A DNA stretch of 5,515 nt from Actinomycetota bacterium (GTDB lineage Bacteria > Actinomycetota > Thermoleophilia > Gaiellales > Gaiellaceae): contig JACDGR010000244.1 in the NCBI GenBank assembly GCA_013821525.1, positions 1 through 5,515 of the forward strand, in the 5' to 3' direction. Every line of letters starts with the position of its first letter. Position 1 is the stretch's first letter. Below are positions 1 to 5,209 of this stretch, in pieces. Made by a program: the position numbers and the translations under genes. The notes under the pieces were generated by a model, which saw only the letters and a program-made list of their open reading frames with translations, was not told the origin of the DNA and ran no database searches.

Positions 1-309
1 CTCGTAAAGCGGTTCGGCCAGCTCGGGCCGCGCGGCGCCGGAGAAGCTCGGCCGATTACCGCCCGACGTCTCGGCGAGCAGCGTGAACTGGCTGATCACG
101 AGCGCAGCACCACCGGTGTCGAGGAGCGAACGGTCGAACCGGCCGTCTGCTGCCGGGAAGATCCGCAGCCGTGCGACCTTGCCGGCCAGCCGATCCGCGA
201 CGGGCTCGTCGTCCCCGGCCGCCACGCCGAGCAGCACGCAGAGCCCGGGGCCGATTGCGCCGCCGGGCGTCGATCGGGCGCGAGAGACGCGCTGGACAAC
301 GGCTTTCAC
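1..309 (-). CDS. dtd: D-aminoacyl-tRNA deacylase (DTD), C-terminus cut by window edge
   Basis: This enzyme hydrolyses D-amino acids wrongly attached to tRNA (classically D-Tyr-tRNA) in the cytoplasm, a chirality proofreading step. Only the first 103 residues are visible; the family is about 145 residues long, so the C-terminal third with the Gly-cisPro motif lies outside. The N-terminus MKAVVQRVSRA is typical. The family motif SQFTL is at residues 73-77, followed by NRPSF at 85-89 and AEPLYE at the edge. The start is GTG at 309, chosen because it begins the conserved first strand; AGAGG (319-323) lies 9 bases upstream. It follows the TPR gene after 12 bases and is probably cotranscribed with it. 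The first beta-hairpin (residues 11-20) looks about four residues shorter than in the E. coli protein. Identification is firm. Confidence 0.93.
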   Translation of the reverse strand, partial: MKAVVQRVSRARSTPGGAIGPGLCVLLGVAAGDDEPVADRLAGKVARLRIFPAADGRFDRSLLDTGGAALVISQFTLLAETSGGNRPSFSGAARPELAEPLYE

Positions 310-310
310 G

Positions 311-325
311 TTAGAGGGCCTCTAA
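311..325. repeat. Perfect 7+7 inverted repeat at the TPR/dtd junction
   Basis: TTAGAGG, one central base, then CCTCTAA form a perfect palindrome. It covers nearly all of the gap between the TPR gene and dtd, includes the TPR stop codon, and contains the likely dtd Shine-Dalgarno (AGAGG on the minus strand). An RNA hairpin could form only with a few base pairs opened for a loop, so it would be weak. It could be a protein-binding site or chance. Confidence 0.4.
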
Positions 326-678
326 TCGTCGAGGTCGAGGATGCGGGAGCTGTACTGCTCCGAGGCGGGATCCATCGAGCTTGCAAGCTTGTAGTGCCCG
401 TTCGCCTCGGCCTTACGGCCCTGCTGCTCGAGTGCGCGGCCGAGCGCGTAGTGCGCGTAGGCGTCGGTCGGGTCGAGGCTCTCGGCGATCGTCCGAAACT
501 CCCGCTCGGCGTCGGGCCAGCGGGCGAGCCGGAAGTACGCGATTCCGAGCGCCTCGCGGATCGAGGCCTTCTGTGGCTCGAGCCGGCGCGCCTTCTCGAG
601 CGGCACGGTTGCCTGCGCCGTCAGCCCGCTGCGCAGCCGCTTCTGTCCCTCGCGGAAGAAGTCGTAGGCGTCGCTCAC
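322..678 (-). CDS. Small tetratricopeptide-repeat (TPR) protein, 118 aa
   Basis: The protein consists almost wholly of three TPR units, at about residues 4-35, 37-70 and 72-104. Each has the expected small residues in helix A (for example ALGIAYFRL and ALGRALEQQG), an Ala early in helix B, and ends in a Pro (EP, DP, DP). TPR units form helical hairpins that serve as protein-binding scaffolds; no enzymatic domain, signal peptide or membrane segment is seen, so it is probably a soluble cytoplasmic adaptor. The partner cannot be told from sequence. The start is GTG at 678, overlapping the stop of the upstream nucleotidyltransferase as GTGA, so the two are probably translationally coupled. The last residues are acidic (DLDD). 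The fold call is secure, the function unknown. Confidence 0.88.
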   Translation of the reverse strand: MSDAYDFFREGQKRLRSGLTAQATVPLEKARRLEPQKASIREALGIAYFRLARWPDAEREFRTIAESLDPTDAYAHYALGRALEQQGRKAEANGHYKLASSMDPASEQYSSRILDLDD

Positions 679-1289
679 ACCCCGGCCGCCCCGGCCCGGA
701 CCGCTCTCAGGTAGTCGAAGTTTTCCCGGACGAGATCCTCCGGTGAGGTCAGGTCACGCGACGGGCCGATCTCCACCGCGCGCACGACGGCCCCCTCTGC
801 AACTGCATTGTCGAAAACATGGGCCAACTCATACGGGGCGTTCCCCGGCAGCGGATCGAGGAATCGCGCAACCCTCGGCCCGAGCGCCCAGAGCGGCGGG
901 CGAAAGCTGCCGTGCACGGCGTAGGCACCGTCGGCACTGAGGACTCCGCTCGCGAACCGATTGATCTCCCCCGGTGTGTAGAGCGTGTCGGCCGCCGAGA
1001 CGAGAAACGGTGCCGTGGCTTCCGCGCGCGCAACGGCGTCCGCTGAGCCGAGGCCGGGCGGCTGGCGGACGAAGCGGATCTCGTAAGGCAAGGGCGCGAG
1101 CAGCTCCTCGACCTGCTCGGCCAGGTGGCCCGTGACGACGATGATCGGCCCGCAGCCACCGGCGGCCAGCTCGTGGATGAGCGAGACGACGACCGGCCGG
1201 CCGTCGATCGGGAGCACCGGCTTCGACCAGTGCTCGGTGATCGGTCGCAGGCGAGAGCCCTCGCCGGCGGCCATCACGACCGCCGTCAG
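675..1289 (-). CDS. Nucleotidyltransferase, sugar-phosphate type (GT-A/RmlA-like), about 204 aa
   Basis: This is probably a transferase that moves an NMP from an NTP to a sugar phosphate or similar acceptor. Counting from the CTG at 1289, the N-terminal strand is followed by the signature AAGEGSRLRP (7-16), the nucleotide-binding loop. K23-P24 lies in SKPVLPIDG, GLGSADAV is at 79-86, Asp101 in SAADTLY is the likely metal ligand, and SPEDLVREN at 182-190 resembles the TPEDL tail of the family. At 204 residues it has only the catalytic core and lacks the C-terminal region of RmlA/GlmU, so the acceptor sugar cannot be named. No ATG, GTG or TTG lies where the family begins: GTG 1277 and ATG 1274 fall inside the first beta strand. 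CTG 1289 (overlapping the coaBC stop as CTGA) or ATC 1295 fits better. It overlaps the TPR gene by four bases. Confidence 0.85.
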   Translation of the reverse strand: MTAVVMAAGEGSRLRPITEHWSKPVLPIDGRPVVVSLIHELAAGGCGPIIVVTGHLAEQVEELLAPLPYEIRFVRQPPGLGSADAVARAEATAPFLVSAADTLYTPGEINRFASGVLSADGAYAVHGSFRPPLWALGPRVARFLDPLPGNAPYELAHVFDNAVAEGAVVRAVEIGPSRDLTSPEDLVRENFDYLRAVRAGAAGV

Positions 1290-2440
1290 GCCGATGGAGC
1301 CAGCCCTTCCACCTCGTCGAGGATCGCGGCGGCGATCGCAGCTTTCGATGCGCGCGGCACGGTGTGCTCGCCGTCGCGGTGCACCAGGACGACCTCGTTG
1401 TCGGTGGCATCGAAACCGATTCCCGGCTGGCCGACATCGTTGAAGACGACGAGGTCTGCGTGCTTCGAGTCCAGCATCTCTCGCTTCCGAGCGAGCCCGT
1501 CCGCTCCGTGCTCGGCGCCGAAGGCGACCAGGATCTGACCGGGACGCTTCCGCGCGCCAAGGGCCAGGGCGATGTCCGCCGTCGGCTCGAGCTCCACTGT
1601 CCACCCCCGGGCGTCCTTCGGCCGCTTCGCGGCGACCGGCTCGCTCGGCCGGTAGTCGGCGACCGCCGCCGCGAGCAGCAGGATGTCGACGTCCGGCAAC
1701 GCGAGCGCGGCGTCGAGCATCGCTTCCGCCGTCGGGGTCGGAATCGCCTCGACGCCGTGCGGCACGTCGACCGCCAGGTTCGCGGCGAGCAGGATCACCT
1801 CCGCGCCACGGCGCCGAGCCTCCTCCGCCAGGGCAACGCCCATGCGCCCCGAGGAGCGGTTCCCGAGGTAGCGCACAGAGTCGAGCGGCTCGCGCGTCCC
1901 ACCGGCGGTGATCAGCACGCGGCGGCCGGCGAGGCTGCCGGGTGCGAGCAACTGCGCGATCCGGGCGGAGATCTCTGCCGGCTCGGCGAGGCGCCCGACG
2001 CCCCACTCTCCTTCGGCCAGCTCGCCCTCGTCGGGCCCGATGAACTCGACGCCGCGAACGCGGAGGAGCTCGGCATTCGCGCGGGTGGCCGCGTGCGCCC
2101 ACATGCGAGGATTCATCGCCGGCGCGAGTAGCACCGGGCCTCGATGGGCGAGCGCAGCCTCGGTCAGGACGTTGTCCGCGATGCCCTGTGCGAGCTTCGC
2201 GAGCGTGTTCGCGGTGCACGGCGCGATCACGAGCAGGTCGGCACGCGTCAGATGTGGGTAGAGATCCTCGCCTGCGGGGCGGCGGGCCAGGGCCAGGTAG
2301 GTCTCCTCGGAGACGAAGCGCTGCGCGCCGGGGGTGACGAGGGGGATCACGTCGTGACCTGTCTTGACGAGCAGACGCGTCAGCTCACACGCCTTGTATG
2401 CGGCGATTCCTCCGGTTACACCCAAGAAAATCCGGCTCAT
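1286..2440 (-). CDS. coaBC: Bifunctional phosphopantothenoylcysteine decarboxylase / phosphopantothenate-cysteine ligase
   Basis: CoaBC carries out two coenzyme A steps: CoaB joins cysteine to 4'-phosphopantothenate using CTP, and FMN-dependent CoaC decarboxylates the product to 4'-phosphopantetheine. At 384 aa it is about normal for the fusion. The CoaC half (residues 1 to about 165) shows GVTGGIAAYKA at 7-17, His63 in YPHLTRADLL (the catalytic His position), APCTANTLAKLAQGIAD at 73-89 and PAMN at 107-110. The flap reads GELAEGEWGVGR (139-150), with Glu143 where E. coli has the catalytic Cys of LACG. The CoaB half shows TAGGTREPLDSVRYLGNRSSG from 178 on, AAVADYRP at 258-265, Lys275 and FNDVGQPGIGF at 333-343, all canonical. 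The ATG at 2440 starts the conserved strand; no clear SD precedes it. It lies 42 bases after rpoZ. Confidence 0.97.
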   Translation of the reverse strand: MSRIFLGVTGGIAAYKACELTRLLVKTGHDVIPLVTPGAQRFVSEETYLALARRPAGEDLYPHLTRADLLVIAPCTANTLAKLAQGIADNVLTEAALAHRGPVLLAPAMNPRMWAHAATRANAELLRVRGVEFIGPDEGELAEGEWGVGRLAEPAEISARIAQLLAPGSLAGRRVLITAGGTREPLDSVRYLGNRSSGRMGVALAEEARRRGAEVILLAANLAVDVPHGVEAIPTPTAEAMLDAALALPDVDILLLAAAVADYRPSEPVAAKRPKDARGWTVELEPTADIALALGARKRPGQILVAFGAEHGADGLARKREMLDSKHADLVVFNDVGQPGIGFDATDNEVVLVHRDGEHTVPRASKAAIAAAILDEVEGLAPSA

Positions 2441-2458
2441 CGCCGAATCATGCCCGAC

Positions 2459-2472
2459 GCGGGGATTCCCGC
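2459..2472. repeat. Small GC hairpin between rpoZ and coaBC
   Basis: GCGGG and CCCGC flank a four-base loop in the 42-base rpoZ/coaBC gap. No T-run follows on the minus strand, so it does not look like an intrinsic terminator. It could be a processing or pausing element, or simply a by-product of high G+C. Confidence 0.25.
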
Positions 2473-2482
2473 TCCCTACGGG

Positions 2483-2713
2483 CTACTTCTTGTAGTCGTA
2501 GACGATCTTGCCCTCGGCGGTCTCCTCGAGGGCCATCGTCAGATAATTCTTGGAACGGGACTCGATCAGCGGCGGCGCGAACTCGTCGAACGTGCCTTCG
2601 CCGAGCTGATGGTGGTAGTTATTGATCTGCCGCGCGCGCTTGGCGGCGACGATGACCAGCGCATAGCGCGAGTCCACCTTGTCGAGCAGTTCATCGATGC
2701 GGGGATGGATCAT
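2483..2713 (-). CDS. rpoZ: DNA-directed RNA polymerase omega subunit
   Basis: Omega is the small RNA polymerase subunit that clamps the beta' C-terminal region and helps assembly. The 76-residue product carries both family signatures: SRYALVIVAAKRARQI at 15-30, matching the helix that contacts beta', and LTMALEETAEGKI at 58-70. The segment between them (31-57) is a variable linker. It is near the short end of the actinobacterial range. The ATG at 2713 overlaps the gmk stop as ATGA and there is no SD, so translation probably depends on coupling with gmk. The gmk-rpoZ pair is widely conserved and links GMP metabolism with the transcription machinery by position. An in-frame extension back to 3079 lies wholly within gmk and is not part of the protein. 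Confidence 0.97.
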   Translation of the reverse strand: MIHPRIDELLDKVDSRYALVIVAAKRARQINNYHHQLGEGTFDEFAPPLIESRSKNYLTMALEETAEGKIVYDYKK

Positions 2714-3312
2714 TGTGCGGCCATGGTAGCGGCACCGTCGAGTGCTTGGGCGACGATCGCCGCGAAGGCGTCCGCAGCGCGCTCCTTGTTGTCGTTCTCG
2801 ACGACGTAGTCGAACTGCGCCACGAGCTCCAACTGCCGGCGAGCCGTCTCGATTCGCTCGTCGATCACGCCGGAGCTCTCGGTCGCCCGCGAGCGCAGCC
2901 GGCGCTCCAGTTCGTCGACGGGCGCGGTGACGAAGATCGTGACCGCGTTCTCGGCCCGCCGCTTCACTCTGATCGCCCCGTCGGTCTCCAGCTCGAGCAA
3001 CGGTGCCCGACCCTGCTCGCGCAGCCGGTCGATCTCCGAATCGAGCGTCCCGTAGAGGTTGCCGACGTAGTCGACCCACTCGAGGAACTCTCCGGCCGCG
3101 ATCTTCTCCGCGAACTCCTCGCGGCTGAGGAACCAGTAGTGCACCCCTTCGTGCTCGCCGGGCCGTTGCGACCGGGTGGTCGCCGAGACGACGAGCGCGA
3201 GCTCCGGGAACCTCGGGAGGACGAGCTGAATCAACGTGCCCTTCCCGGCGCCCGAGGGGCCGGTGACCACGAAGACCGGCTTCGTGCGCTTACCGGTGGT
3301 TGAAGAGGGCAA
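2710..3312 (-). CDS. gmk: Guanylate kinase
   Basis: Guanylate kinase phosphorylates GMP to GDP with ATP in the cytoplasm, feeding GTP and dGTP synthesis. The 200-residue length is normal. The P-loop GPSGAGKG is at 18-25. The GMP-binding region has S43, R47 and R50 in SATTRSQRPGE with Y59, then E78 and GNLYGT (84-89), whose Tyr87 and Thr89 match the phosphate- and base-contacting positions of yeast GMK. The usual D-x-Q-G-A stretch reads ETDGA (109-113). The lid Arg cluster is in ERRLRSRATES (136-146). The TTG at 3312 is used because an in-frame TGA directly precedes it and the next start (GTG, residue 15) would cut the first beta strand. It overlaps the 3' end of mihF by 23 bases and rpoZ by four, so coupling is likely. 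Confidence 0.96.
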   Translation of the reverse strand: MPSSTTGKRTKPVFVVTGPSGAGKGTLIQLVLPRFPELALVVSATTRSQRPGEHEGVHYWFLSREEFAEKIAAGEFLEWVDYVGNLYGTLDSEIDRLREQGRAPLLELETDGAIRVKRRAENAVTIFVTAPVDELERRLRSRATESSGVIDERIETARRQLELVAQFDYVVENDNKERAADAFAAIVAQALDGAATMAAQ

Positions 3313-3622
3313 TCAGCTCGTGACGCTGGCGGTCGGACAGTCCGCCGACCGTCTTCGACTGGCTGATGCGGCACTGGTTGAGCAGGCGCGCTGCCTTCAC
3401 GCGCCCAAACTTCGGAACCGCCATCAGCATGTCGAACACTTTCGCCGTCGAGACGTACTCGGGTGGCTCACCGAGGATCTGCTCGATCGAGACGTGGCCG
3501 GACTTCAGGTCCTTCTTCAGCTGTGCGCGCTTGACGCGGATATCGTTTGCGCGCTTCAGCGCCTCCATCCGTTGGTCGAGCGAACGAACGGGAGCTTGCA
3601 CCTGAGTCTGGGGGAGCACCAT
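3290..3622 (-). CDS. mihF: Actinobacterial integration host factor mIHF, nucleoid protein
   Basis: mIHF is a DNA-binding nucleoid protein unrelated in fold to the HU/IHF family; it was named as a host factor for phage L5 integration and is essential in mycobacteria. The 110 residues fit (the mycobacterial protein is about 105). A short leader MVLPQ is followed by a basic helix at about 16-42 rich in Lys/Arg. The H2TH-type DNA-binding part is at about 60-88, with VPKFGRVKAARLL matching the family's LPKVGKVKA segment, and GLSDRQRHEL at 94-103 closes the domain. The ATG at 3622 gives the family N-terminus; GTG at 3619 is the only near alternative. No SD precedes it, which fits the possible leaderless promoter just upstream. 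It is followed by gmk with an overlap, the usual actinobacterial order. Confidence 0.95.
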   Translation of the reverse strand: MVLPQTQVQAPVRSLDQRMEALKRANDIRVKRAQLKKDLKSGHVSIEQILGEPPEYVSTAKVFDMLMAVPKFGRVKAARLLNQCRISQSKTVGGLSDRQRHELIALFNHR

Positions 3623-3631
3623 AGGCGCCGC

Positions 3632-3659
3632 ATCCTACCAACCTCTCGGCCGCGTGCAA
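3632..3659 (-). promoter_or_regulatory. Possible promoter of mihF, predicted leaderless transcript
   Basis: On the minus strand a -35-like TTGCAC (3654-3659) and a -10-like TAGGAT (3632-3637) are 16 bases apart. The -10 ends 9 bases before the mihF ATG, so transcription would start at or next to the start codon. TANNNT placed this close to ATG is the usual layout of leaderless genes in Actinobacteria, and mihF has no SD. The gap before mihF is the largest in the window. The -35 match is poor (three of six), so this is a prediction only. Confidence 0.35.
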
Positions 3660-3660
3660 C

Positions 3661-3694
3661 TGGCAAGTTTTAGCTCAGTTTGCCAACCTGGCAA
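3661..3694. repeat. Three TTGCCA/TGGCAA half-sites at the pyrD 3' end
   Basis: TGGCAA occurs at 3661-3666, TTGCCA at 3680-3685 and TGGCAA at 3689-3694. The last two form a perfect 6+6 palindrome around three bases. In RNA from the minus strand the middle copy can pair with either neighbour: a 3-base loop within the last pyrD codons, or a 13-base loop across the pyrD stop. The cluster lies directly upstream of the suggested mihF -35. It could be an operator, a pair of alternative hairpins, or chance. No T-run follows, so it is not a standard terminator. Confidence 0.45.
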
Positions 3695-4532
3695 CAGGTT
3701 CGTGCGCCGCGCCGAACGCCGACTCCGGCGACGCGTGACCAGCCTGCATTGCCGCGTCGGCGAGCTCGCGTCGAACGCGCAACGGCGCATCCGGATCGGC
3801 GAACAACACGGTGCCGAGCGCGACGTGTGTCGCACCGCACGCGATCAGCTCGAGTGCATCGCGGCCGGAGCGTACGCCACCCATGCCGACGATCGGCAAG
3901 TCGGTCGCAGTTCGCGCCGCATGCACCGCCGCGAGCGCGACCGGTTTCAACGCAGGTCCGGAGTACCCGCCCGCGGTGCGCGCGAGTACCGGACGCAGAC
4001 GAGCGTCGAGCGCGACACCGCGCAGTGTGTTGACGAGACTGATGCCATCGGCTCCCGCCGATTCGACCGCACGCACCGTTTGCGCCAGATCCCAGGAATG
4101 CGGCGAAAGCTTGGCGTAGAGCGGCTTTGCGACAACTTCCCGACAGGCTGCGACGATCTCGGCGGCCGACTCCGGCGCCTCGTCGACGTTCGGGCAGGAG
4201 AGATTGAGCTCGATGGCTGCGACGTCATCGCGCGCGAGTTGCTCGCACGTCTCGGCGTAGTCACGCGCGCAGAATCCTCCGACGGAGACCCACACCGGTC
4301 GCTCGACGATGCGGGCGATCTGCGGCAACGTCTCGCGCAAGAAACTCGCGCGACCGGGGTTCGCCAGACCGATCGCGTTCAACATCCCGAACTCGGTCTC
4401 GGCAATGCGCGTCGGCGCGTTCCCTTCGCGTGGTTCGGGTGTGACCGTCTTCGTCACGAACGCGTCGAGCTGTTGCGCGACGTCAGCGGCAGTCAACGCG
4501 TCCAGGCAGCCACTCGCGTTCAGGAGGAGAAT
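3675..4532 (-). CDS. pyrD: Dihydroorotate dehydrogenase catalytic subunit, class 1B
   Basis: PyrD oxidises dihydroorotate to orotate with FMN, the fourth step of UMP synthesis. As a class 1B enzyme it works in a PyrD2-PyrK2 complex that passes electrons to NAD+. Counting from ATT at 4532 (285 aa), motifs are LNASG at 4-8, Lys28 in TKTVTP, GNAPTR and GMLNAIGLANPG up to 60, NLSCPN at 110-115 with catalytic Cys113, KLSP at 141-144, GGYSGPALKP at 188-197, and the FMN phosphate site GMGGVRSG (216-223) with ALGT (238-241). The family is usually about 300 aa; the N-terminal beta-hairpin is missing. No ATG or TTG is available: GTG 4574 is the nearest usual start, with poor SD spacing, while ATT 4532 has AGGAGG seven bases upstream. 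CTG 4523 is a third option. It overlaps the end of pyrK. Function is firm, the start is not. Confidence 0.95.
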   Translation of the reverse strand: MLLLNASGCLDALTAADVAQQLDAFVTKTVTPEPREGNAPTRIAETEFGMLNAIGLANPGRASFLRETLPQIARIVERPVWVSVGGFCARDYAETCEQLARDDVAAIELNLSCPNVDEAPESAAEIVAACREVVAKPLYAKLSPHSWDLAQTVRAVESAGADGISLVNTLRGVALDARLRPVLARTAGGYSGPALKPVALAAVHAARTATDLPIVGMGGVRSGRDALELIACGATHVALGTVLFADPDAPLRVRRELADAAMQAGHASPESAFGAAHEPVARLAN

Positions 4533-5209
4533 GAGAGTTCCTCCTCTTGCTCGAGGACAGGTCCTTCGACACACAACCTTTTCAGCTCGCCGTCGATCTC
4601 GACGACGCAGCCGTAACAGGCGCCGTAGCCGCACGCCATCGGTGCCTCCCACGCGAGCTGTGCCGACGGGGCGAGTGCGCGGATCGCGCTGAGCATCGGC
4701 TCGGGACCGCAGGCGAGGACGTCACGGTCGGTCGGCATCACGTCGGTGACGAGTACCGGGTCGAGCACGACCTCCGCGTTCGGCACGAGTACTGCGGCCT
4801 CCGCGTGCTCCGCGGTGCGGAACCCGAGCACGGCAGGCGGCTGTCCGAGCACGTCGGAGAGGTATGGCAACGGTGCGACGCCGATGCCGCCGCCCACGAG
4901 CAACGGCCGTGCGACATCGAGCCTGAACCCGTTGCCGAGCGGGCCAAAGATGTGCAGCCGGTCGCCCGGCTCGGCTGCCGCGAGCGCACGGGTGCCCGGA
5001 CCGATGGGATCGAGCAGGAACGCGAGCTCACCGGGCGGTGCGAGGCACAGCGACATTGGGCGCGGGAGCACCCGTCCCGGCGCCTCGACCATGAAGAACT
5101 GGCCTGGCGCCCCGGGGTCGAGGCTGCCGCGCTCGACCCGGACGAGCACGTACGGCCCGACCGGCTCGACCGAGACGACCCTACGACGCTCGCGCGCGGG
5201 TCTCGACAT
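4520..5209 (-). CDS. pyrK: Dihydroorotate dehydrogenase electron-transfer subunit
   Basis: PyrK is the FAD and [2Fe-2S] subunit that accepts electrons from the FMN of PyrD and reduces NAD+. The 229-residue product has a ferredoxin-reductase-like FAD domain with RPMSL at 50-54, GPLGNGF at 89-95 and the nucleotide-binding GGGIGVAPL at 107-115. CGPEPML is at 168-173 and onward. The iron-sulphur ligands are Cys193, Cys198, Cys201 and Cys213 (spacing C-x4-C-x2-C-x11-C), all present. The start is ATG at 5209, with AGGAG at 5217-5221 seven bases upstream; an in-frame stretch back to 5287 lies within carB and has no family similarity. It overlaps carB by 29 bases. The acidic tail EQEEELSFSS is encoded by bases that form a hairpin over the pyrD SD. 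Very secure as the partner of the adjacent pyrD. Confidence 0.96.
   Translation of the reverse strand: MSRPARERRRVVSVEPVGPYVLVRVERGSLDPGAPGQFFMVEAPGRVLPRPMSLCLAPPGELAFLLDPIGPGTRALAAAEPGDRLHIFGPLGNGFRLDVARPLLVGGGIGVAPLPYLSDVLGQPPAVLGFRTAEHAEAAVLVPNAEVVLDPVLVTDVMPTDRDVLACGPEPMLSAIRALAPSAQLAWEAPMACGYGACYGCVVEIDGELKRLCVEGPVLEQEEELSFSS
4522..4545 (-). promoter_or_regulatory. Hairpin hiding the pyrD Shine-Dalgarno at the pyrK 3' end
   Basis: On the minus strand AGGAGGA (4545 to 4539), a ten-base loop and TCCTCCT (4528 to 4522) form a perfect 7-bp stem. The left arm is the only strong SD for pyrD; the right arm encodes the last Ser codons of pyrK and runs into its TGA. The loop holds ATT (4532-4530), seven bases after the SD. 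A ribosome finishing pyrK would have to open the stem, so PyrD synthesis would follow PyrK synthesis. The pairing is seen directly; the coupling is inferred. Confidence 0.55.

Noticed and set aside
1290..2219. Long in-frame extension of the nucleotidyltransferase back to ATG 2219
   Set aside because: It is an Arg-rich frame inside coaBC with no protein similarity; the recognisable domain begins only near 1289.
2441..2482. Promoter or terminator in the rpoZ/coaBC gap
   Set aside because: A CATGAT at 2447-2452 resembles a -10 but has no -35 at a proper distance; the GC hairpin has no T-run. Nothing decisive.
1364..2809. Two plus-strand open frames (1364-2131 and 2144-2809) opposite coaBC and rpoZ
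   Set aside because: Antisense shadows; they cross gene boundaries on the other strand and show no family motif.
2714..3079. In-frame extension of rpoZ back into gmk
   Set aside because: Composition and lack of motifs show it is a shadow; omega begins at ATG 2713 in the ATGA overlap.
3660..3700. Intrinsic terminator after pyrD
   Set aside because: Hairpins are possible, but no T-rich tract follows on the minus strand.
3654..4616. 320-residue plus-strand open frame opposite pyrD
   Set aside because: Arg-rich, low-complexity translation with no recognisable motif, lying wholly antisense to a gene with all PyrD motifs; a normal artefact of G+C-rich coding DNA.
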